From NCBI RefSeq assembly GCF_026240945.1, contig NZ_JAPFPY010000010.1:62001-126000 (forward strand): DNA of 64,000 bases. The letters run 5' to 3'. Below are positions 59,595-64,000 of the stretch, in pieces. The notes under the pieces were generated by a model. The model had not been told where the DNA came from and did not search any database. It saw only the letters and a program-made list of their open reading frames with translations. Every line of letters starts with the position of its first letter. The first letter of the stretch is position 1. This DNA is from Mycolicibacterium sp. J2. GTDB lineage: Bacteria; Actinomycetota; Actinomycetes; Mycobacteriales; Mycobacteriaceae. The translations under genes and the position numbers were made by a program.

Positions 59595-59628
59595 CGGCGC
59601 GGCGAGCCGGTGCCGATCTGACCTCGGT

Positions 59629-59690
59629 CCGCGAGCGTGCATGGAGAGCGTGGTTTGGGCTCAGTGCACGCTCTGTGTGCACGCTCGCGG
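59629..59690. repeat. Large nested inverted repeat (hairpin) between two operons
   Basis: A perfect 13-bp outer arm (CCGCGAGCGTGCA at 59629-59641, complement at 59678-59690), a 3x3 internal mismatch, then a perfect 8-bp inner arm (AGAGCGTG/CACGCTCT) and a 14-nt loop. It lies between the aminotransferase end and the nitrobindin promoter. It may be a terminator or a dispersed palindromic element. Confidence 0.65.
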
Positions 59691-59701
59691 CCGACGTGGG
59701 G

Positions 59702-61084
59702 TCAGATCGCCTGATCGGCGACATCCAGTGCGGAGTCCAGGATTGCCAGACCTTCGCGCACCTCGTCCGCGGATACGTTGCACGGCGGCACGACGTGGAT
59801 CCGGTTGAAGTTCGCGAACGGCAGCAGCCCGCCGGCCTTGCAGGCGGCGATGACGGAGTTCATCGCCGGGCTGGATCCGCCGTACGGTGCCAGCGGCTCG
59901 CGGGTCTGCTGATCGGCCACCAGTTCCACGGCCCAGAACACCCCGGCGCCGCGGACCTCGCCGACGCTGCGGTGCTTGGCCGCCAGTTCGGCCAGGCCGG
60001 GACCGATGACCTCGGCGCCGATCCGGGCGGCGTTGTCCACCATGCCCTCGTCGGCCATCGCGTTGATGGTGGCGACGGCGGCCGCAGTCGCCAGCGGATG
60101 CCCGGAGTAGGTCAACCCGCCCGGGTAGGCGCGATGCGCGAACGTCTCGTAGATGGCGGGGCTGATCGCCACGCCGCCGAGCGGCACATAGCCGGAGTTC
60201 ACGCCCTTTGCGAAGGTCATCAGGTCGGGCACCACGTCGAAGTGGTTGATGGAGAACCACTTTCCGCTACGTCCGAAGCCCGCCATCACCTCGTCGGCGA
60301 TGAACACGATGCCGTAGCGGTCGCAGATCTCCCGCACCCCGGCCAGGTAGCCCGGTGGCGGCACCATGATGCCCGCCGTGCCCGGGATGGATTCCAGGAT
60401 GATCGCGGCGATGGTGGACGGACCCTCGAGCTGGATCAGCTGCTCAAGGTAGGCCAACGCGCGCTGGGACTCCTCGGCCTCGGTGGTGGCGTGGAACTGC
60501 GAGCGGTACAGGAACGGCCCGAAGAAGTGCACCACCCCGGCATTGCCGTGGTCGTTGGGCCAGCGGCGCGGGTCACCGGTCAGGTTGATCGCCGTCTCCG
60601 TGCCGCCGTGGTAGGCGCGGTACCGGGACAGCACCTTGTACCGGCCGGTGTGCAGCCGGGCCATCCGCACCGCGTGTTCGACGGCGTCGGCGCCACCGTT
60701 GGTGAAGAAGATCTTGTCCAGATCACCGGGGGTGCGTTCGGCGATCAGCCGAGCGGCCTCCGAGCGCGCCGCGTTGGCGTGCTGCGGCGCGACCGTGCAG
60801 AGCTTGGCCGCTTGTTCTGCAATGGCGGCAACCACTTTGGGGTGCTGATGGCCGATGTTGGTGTTCACCAGCTGTGAGGAGAAATCGAGCAGGCGACGGC
60901 CCTCGCCGTCCCACACGTAGGACCCCTGCGCGGCGGTGATCGTCATCGGAGCGATCTCGGCCTGGGCGGACCAGGAGTGGAACACATGCTTGCGATCCAG
61001 TTCGAAGGCGCGGGCGGCCTCGGCGCGCGCGGCCTCCACGGTCAGACCGTTGGGCAACAGGGTCGACTCTTCGGTGACAGTCAT
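59702..61084 (-). CDS. Class III (omega-type) aminotransferase
   Basis: PLP-dependent aminotransferase of 460 aa. The PLP lysine is Lys293 (TFAKGVNSGY), the aspartate pairing with the pyridine nitrogen is Asp264 (FIADEVMAGFGRSGKW), and GGADAVEHAVRMAR and YRAYHGGTETA bind phosphate and ring. It resembles beta-alanine:pyruvate and similar omega-transaminases. It starts 13 bp downstream of mmsA on the same strand. The product of beta-alanine transamination, malonate semialdehyde, is a substrate of that enzyme class, which fits a two-step route to acetyl-CoA. Confidence 0.9.
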   Translation of the reverse strand: MTVTEESTLLPNGLTVEAARAEAARAFELDRKHVFHSWSAQAEIAPMTITAAQGSYVWDGEGRRLLDFSSQLVNTNIGHQHPKVVAAIAEQAAKLCTVAPQHANAARSEAARLIAERTPGDLDKIFFTNGGADAVEHAVRMARLHTGRYKVLSRYRAYHGGTETAINLTGDPRRWPNDHGNAGVVHFFGPFLYRSQFHATTEAEESQRALAYLEQLIQLEGPSTIAAIILESIPGTAGIMVPPPGYLAGVREICDRYGIVFIADEVMAGFGRSGKWFSINHFDVVPDLMTFAKGVNSGYVPLGGVAISPAIYETFAHRAYPGGLTYSGHPLATAAAVATINAMADEGMVDNAARIGAEVIGPGLAELAAKHRSVGEVRGAGVFWAVELVADQQTREPLAPYGGSSPAMNSVIAACKAGGLLPFANFNRIHVVPPCNVSADEVREGLAILDSALDVADQAI

Positions 61085-61097
61085 ATCGTGCAGTCTC

Positions 61098-62591
61098 TCA
61101 CTTGTTCTCGGGGAAGCCGAGGTTGATGCCGCCGTGGGAGGGGTCGAGCCAGCGGCTGGTGATGGCTTTGGCGCGGGTGAAGAAGTTCACCCCTTCGGTG
61201 CCGTGGGCGTGGCTGTCGCCGAACAGCGAGGCTTTCCAGCCGCCGAAACTGTAGTAGGCCATGGGAACCGGGATCGGGACGTTGATGCCGACCATGCCGA
61301 CCTCGACCTCGTTCTGGAAGCGCCGGGCGGCGCCGCCGTCGTTGGTGAAGATGGCGGTGCCGTTGCCGTAGGGGTTGGCGTTGATCAGCTCCAGGGCCTG
61401 GTCGTAGGTGTCCACCCGCAGCACCGAGAGGACGGGGCCGAAGATCTCGTCGGTGTAGACGCTCATCTCGGGGGTGACGTTGTCCAGCAGGGTGGGGCCC
61501 AGCCAGAACCCATCAGCACCGCCATCGGCTTGGACATTGCGGCCGTCGACGACGACCTTGGCGCCGTCGTTCTCACCGGCGTCGATGTAGGAGGCCACCT
61601 TGTCGCGGTGGGCCTTGGTGACCAGGGGGCCCATATCGGAGTCCTTGGTGCCGTCACCGATCTTCAGGCCGGTGGTGCGCTCGGCGATCTTGGCGACCAG
61701 GTCGTCGGCGATGGGGCCGACGGCCACGGCGGCCGAGATGGCCATGCAGCGTTCCCCGGCGGAACCGAAACCGGCGTTGACCATGGCGTCGGCGGCCAGA
61801 TCCAGGTCGGCGTCGGGCAGGATGACCGCGTGGTTCTTGGCCCCGCCCAGGGCCTGGACGCGCTTGCCGGCGGCGGTGCCGGTGGCGTAGACGTACTGCG
61901 CGATCGGCGTGGACCCGACGAACGAGACGGACTTGATCTTGGGGTTGGTCAGCAGTTCGTCGACGGCGGTCTTGTCACCCTGCAGGACGTTGAACACGCC
62001 GTCGGGCAGCCCGGCCTCGGCCCACAGTTGAGCCAGCCACAGGGAGGCCGACGGGTCTTTCTCCGACGGTTTGAGCACGACGGTGTTGCCGGTGGCAATG
62101 GCGATGGGGAAGAACCACATCGGGACCATGGCGGGGAAGTTGAACGGCGAGATGATCGCGACCGGGCCGAGCGGCTGGCGGATGGAGTAGACGTCGACCT
62201 TGGTCGAGGCGTTTTCGGTGAAGCCGCCCTTGAGCAGATGCGGGATCCCGCAGGCGAATTCGACGACCTCCAGACCGCGGGAGACCTCGCCGAGGGCGTC
62301 GGAGACGACCTTGCCATGCTCGCTGGTGATGATCTCGGCGAGTTCGCCCTTGCGGGCGTTGAGCAGTTCCCTGAAGTTGAACAACACCTGGGTGCGTTTC
62401 GCCAGCGAGGTGTCCCGCCACTCGGGGAAGGCAGCGGCGGCGGCGTCGATGACGGCGCGGGCGTCCTCGACGTTGGCCAGGGCCACCTGCCCGGTGACCT
62501 GACCGGTCGCCGGATTCGTGACCGGCGCCGTGGCACCGGACGCGCCCTCGAAGAACTTGCCGTCACGCCAGTGCTGAACGGTGGCTTGCAT
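61098..62591 (-). CDS. mmsA: Methylmalonate/malonate-semialdehyde dehydrogenase (CoA-acylating)
   Basis: CoA-dependent aldehyde dehydrogenase of 497 aa. Catalytic Cys282 is in GSAGERCMAIS. The position of the general base Glu in ordinary aldehyde dehydrogenases is Asn253 (LGGAKNHAV), the hallmark of the MmsA/IolA branch that transfers the acyl group to CoA. SPFNFPAMVPMWFFP and GPTLLDNVTPEMSVY are also typical. It yields propionyl-CoA or acetyl-CoA from the (methyl)malonate semialdehydes. It opens the minus-strand pair and is divergent from a PucR regulator across 107 bp. Confidence 0.94.
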   Translation of the reverse strand: MQATVQHWRDGKFFEGASGATAPVTNPATGQVTGQVALANVEDARAVIDAAAAAFPEWRDTSLAKRTQVLFNFRELLNARKGELAEIITSEHGKVVSDALGEVSRGLEVVEFACGIPHLLKGGFTENASTKVDVYSIRQPLGPVAIISPFNFPAMVPMWFFPIAIATGNTVVLKPSEKDPSASLWLAQLWAEAGLPDGVFNVLQGDKTAVDELLTNPKIKSVSFVGSTPIAQYVYATGTAAGKRVQALGGAKNHAVILPDADLDLAADAMVNAGFGSAGERCMAISAAVAVGPIADDLVAKIAERTTGLKIGDGTKDSDMGPLVTKAHRDKVASYIDAGENDGAKVVVDGRNVQADGGADGFWLGPTLLDNVTPEMSVYTDEIFGPVLSVLRVDTYDQALELINANPYGNGTAIFTNDGGAARRFQNEVEVGMVGINVPIPVPMAYYSFGGWKASLFGDSHAHGTEGVNFFTRAKAITSRWLDPSHGGINLGFPENK

Positions 62592-62686
62592 CGCGATGTG
62601 CTCACTTTCTGTCGGAGTGCTCTCAGTGTGTGGCCACCGCCACCAGGTCGACCATTACGAATCGTCTCCGAAATAGGTCCTCCCGT

Positions 62687-62692
62687 TACGAT
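62687..62692 (+). promoter_or_regulatory. Predicted -10 box (TACGAT), leaderless PucR gene
   Basis: TACGAT lies exactly 6 nt before ATG 62699 in the divergent mmsA/pucR region. Confidence 0.5.
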
Positions 62693-62698
62693 GTGTAA

Positions 62699-64000
62699 AT
62701 GATCATCACGGTGGCCGATGTCGTGCGGCTGCCGGTGCTGCAGAAGGGCGAGCCCGAGATCCTCAGCTCGCGCCGATTCGACGAACCGATCCGCTGGGTG
62801 CACGTCAGCGATATGGCCGACCTGTCCACCCTGGTCCAGGGCGGGGAACTGGTGCTCACCACCGGTGCGGCCCTGCGTGCCGACCCGGACCGTTACCTGG
62901 GCGGGATGGCCGCGGCGGGGGTGCTCGGCGTGGTCGTCGAACTCGACGGACATCGATTGCCGGCCGGTACCGGCGCGATTGCCGAACAGCACGACCTGGC
63001 CCTGGTGGCACTACACCGGCAGGTCCGCTTCGTCGAGGTGACCGAGACGGTGCACCGGATGATCGTCACCGATCAGTTCGACCGGGTGGATTTCGACCGG
63101 CGCGTGCACGAGACGTTCACCGATCTCAGCATGAAGCGCGCCTCGGTGGGCGGCATCGTCGACGCCGCGGCGGCCATGCTCGACGAACCCGTGGTTTTGG
63201 AGGACTTGGCACACCAGGTGCTCGCGGTATCGGCCCGCGGCCACACCGCCGACCTGCTGTACGACTGGGAGCGTCGATCCCGGCGCAGTGCGGGCACCGA
63301 ACACTGGGCCGTGACCGCGGTGGGGCCGCGCACCGAGGAGTGGGGCCGGCTCATCGTGCCGCGCCAACCCGCCGACGCGGCGCGCACGCAGATGGTGCTG
63401 GAACGGGCCGGGGTGGCACTGGCCCTGCATCGGATGATCGAGCGGGACCGCTCCGGGCTGGCACACCAGGCCCAGAGCGGGCTGTTCGACGACGTGCTGC
63501 GCAGCCGGATCACCGACGAACGCGAGGCCGCCGCCCGTGCGCATGCCCTGGGACTGCGCTCGTCGGCCCGGTATGTGCCGGCCACGGTACGGGTCGAGCG
63601 CCCGGCCGCAGTCCGCGGAGTGGCCGATCCCGTTGCGGGGCAACGTCGCAACGTGTCGTTGCTGGACACCGTCACCCACACCGTCAACGCCTCGGGGCAT
63701 ACCGGACTGTTCTCGGTGCGCCGCGACGGTGAGATCGGCATGGTGCTGTCGCTGGGCGTCGCCCGCTCGGCGGATACCGCGCTGGCGGCGCTCGGCACCG
63801 ATCTGCGCCGCGAAATCCGCCGCGTGGAGGGCATATCCGGCGCGGCGCTGGCGGTCGCCGAACCCGTCGAGCGGGTGATCGATGCCATCCACGGCCTGGC
63901 CGAGGCCTCGCACATCGCGGAGGTGGCGCTGTCGATGGCCGAGGCGGCGCGCCCGTACTACCGCGCGGCCGATGTGCGATTGCGCGGACTGATCTCCTTG
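62699..64000 (+). CDS. PucR-family transcriptional regulator (3' end missing)
   Basis: Regulator whose first 434 residues are visible; the window ends before the stop and the C-terminal helix-turn-helix. The N-terminal PucR domain (ITVADVVRLPVLQKGEPEIL, VSDMADLSTLVQGGELVLTTGAAL) and the central GGDEF-like CdaR region (QSGLFDDVLRSRITDEREAAARAHALGL) are clear. PucR proteins activate purine, pyrimidine, beta-alanine or amine catabolism genes. The divergent mmsA and aminotransferase genes are the obvious targets. The ATG at 62699 fits a leaderless promoter. Confidence 0.88.
   Translation, partial: MIITVADVVRLPVLQKGEPEILSSRRFDEPIRWVHVSDMADLSTLVQGGELVLTTGAALRADPDRYLGGMAAAGVLGVVVELDGHRLPAGTGAIAEQHDLALVALHRQVRFVEVTETVHRMIVTDQFDRVDFDRRVHETFTDLSMKRASVGGIVDAAAAMLDEPVVLEDLAHQVLAVSARGHTADLLYDWERRSRRSAGTEHWAVTAVGPRTEEWGRLIVPRQPADAARTQMVLERAGVALALHRMIERDRSGLAHQAQSGLFDDVLRSRITDEREAAARAHALGLRSSARYVPATVRVERPAAVRGVADPVAGQRRNVSLLDTVTHTVNASGHTGLFSVRRDGEIGMVLSLGVARSADTALAALGTDLRREIRRVEGISGAALAVAEPVERVIDAIHGLAEASHIAEVALSMAEAARPYYRAADVRLRGLISL

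Noticed and set aside
1..64000. Search for tRNA, rRNA, insertion sequences, phage or integrase genes
   Set aside because: No cloverleaf, transposase, integrase or target-site duplication was recognised by eye. A tRNA scan was not possible here.

Overview
The window is chromosomal DNA from a mycobacterium, most likely a fast-growing Mycolicibacterium-type species. It is GC-rich throughout and carries family signatures that are largely mycobacterial: an MmpS/MmpL pair, an MceA-type protein, a secreted AroQ-gamma chorismate mutase, a DUF222/HNH (13E12-type) protein, an Rv2172c-like methylenetetrahydrofolate reductase, a nitrobindin, DUF732 and Rv0455c-like secreted proteins, and many leaderless GTG/ATG genes with a TAnnnT box 6-7 nt before the start codon. 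No rRNA, tRNA, CRISPR array, insertion sequence or phage gene was seen. No intergenic gap exceeds 300 bp. The first gene (cutinase) and last gene (PucR regulator) are cut by the window edges.

Layout. 1-7000: cutinase, DUF3516-type helicase, a transmembrane Ser/Thr kinase, a DUF7373-type lipoprotein and a PhyH-like oxygenase. 7000-9000: an acyl-CoA dehydrogenase with its TetR regulator. 9000-14000: a MoxR/DUF58/VWA/TPR membrane locus. 14000-22500: small secreted and unknown proteins, then a divergent block. In that block TetR and secreted chorismate mutase face MmpS-MmpL-DUF732-Rv0455c-like, followed by an orphan MceA and a small membrane protein. 22500-27700: an NTF2-flavin monooxygenase fusion divergent from butanediol-type and acetoin-type dehydrogenases and a GAF-domain regulator, with a striking four-copy GTTGCA array in the divergent promoter. 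27700-32000: a penicillin-binding-like serine hydrolase, an extradiol dioxygenase, FprA behind an IdeR-like iron box, and an HNH protein.

32000-37700 is a compact catabolic regulon. A TetR gene is divergent from two alpha/beta hydrolases and a class A flavin monooxygenase, and a convergent amidohydrolase closes the cluster. Near-identical 19-bp operators sit at both outer promoters, so one repressor probably controls both arms. 37700-45600 holds ordinary genes: a hydrolase, MTHFR, HrpA, a DUF4383-like membrane protein and an NDH-2-like flavoprotein.

45556-57358 is the most interesting island: two divergent operons sharing a GCGCA-repeat operator. One encodes a family 5 solute-binding lipoprotein, a cytosolic sialidase-like Asp-box protein, an SDR, a DUF1537 acid-sugar kinase, a PdxA2-type dehydrogenase and a DeoR regulator. 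The other encodes the matching two permeases and two ATPases, an aldo/keto reductase and an HpcH/HpaI aldolase. It reads as a complete uptake and breakdown route for an unidentified acidic sugar or glycoside. 57400-64000: an SRPBCC protein, nitrobindin plus a serine hydrolase, a large intergenic hairpin, and an mmsA/class III aminotransferase/PucR cluster probably for beta-alanine or a related amine.
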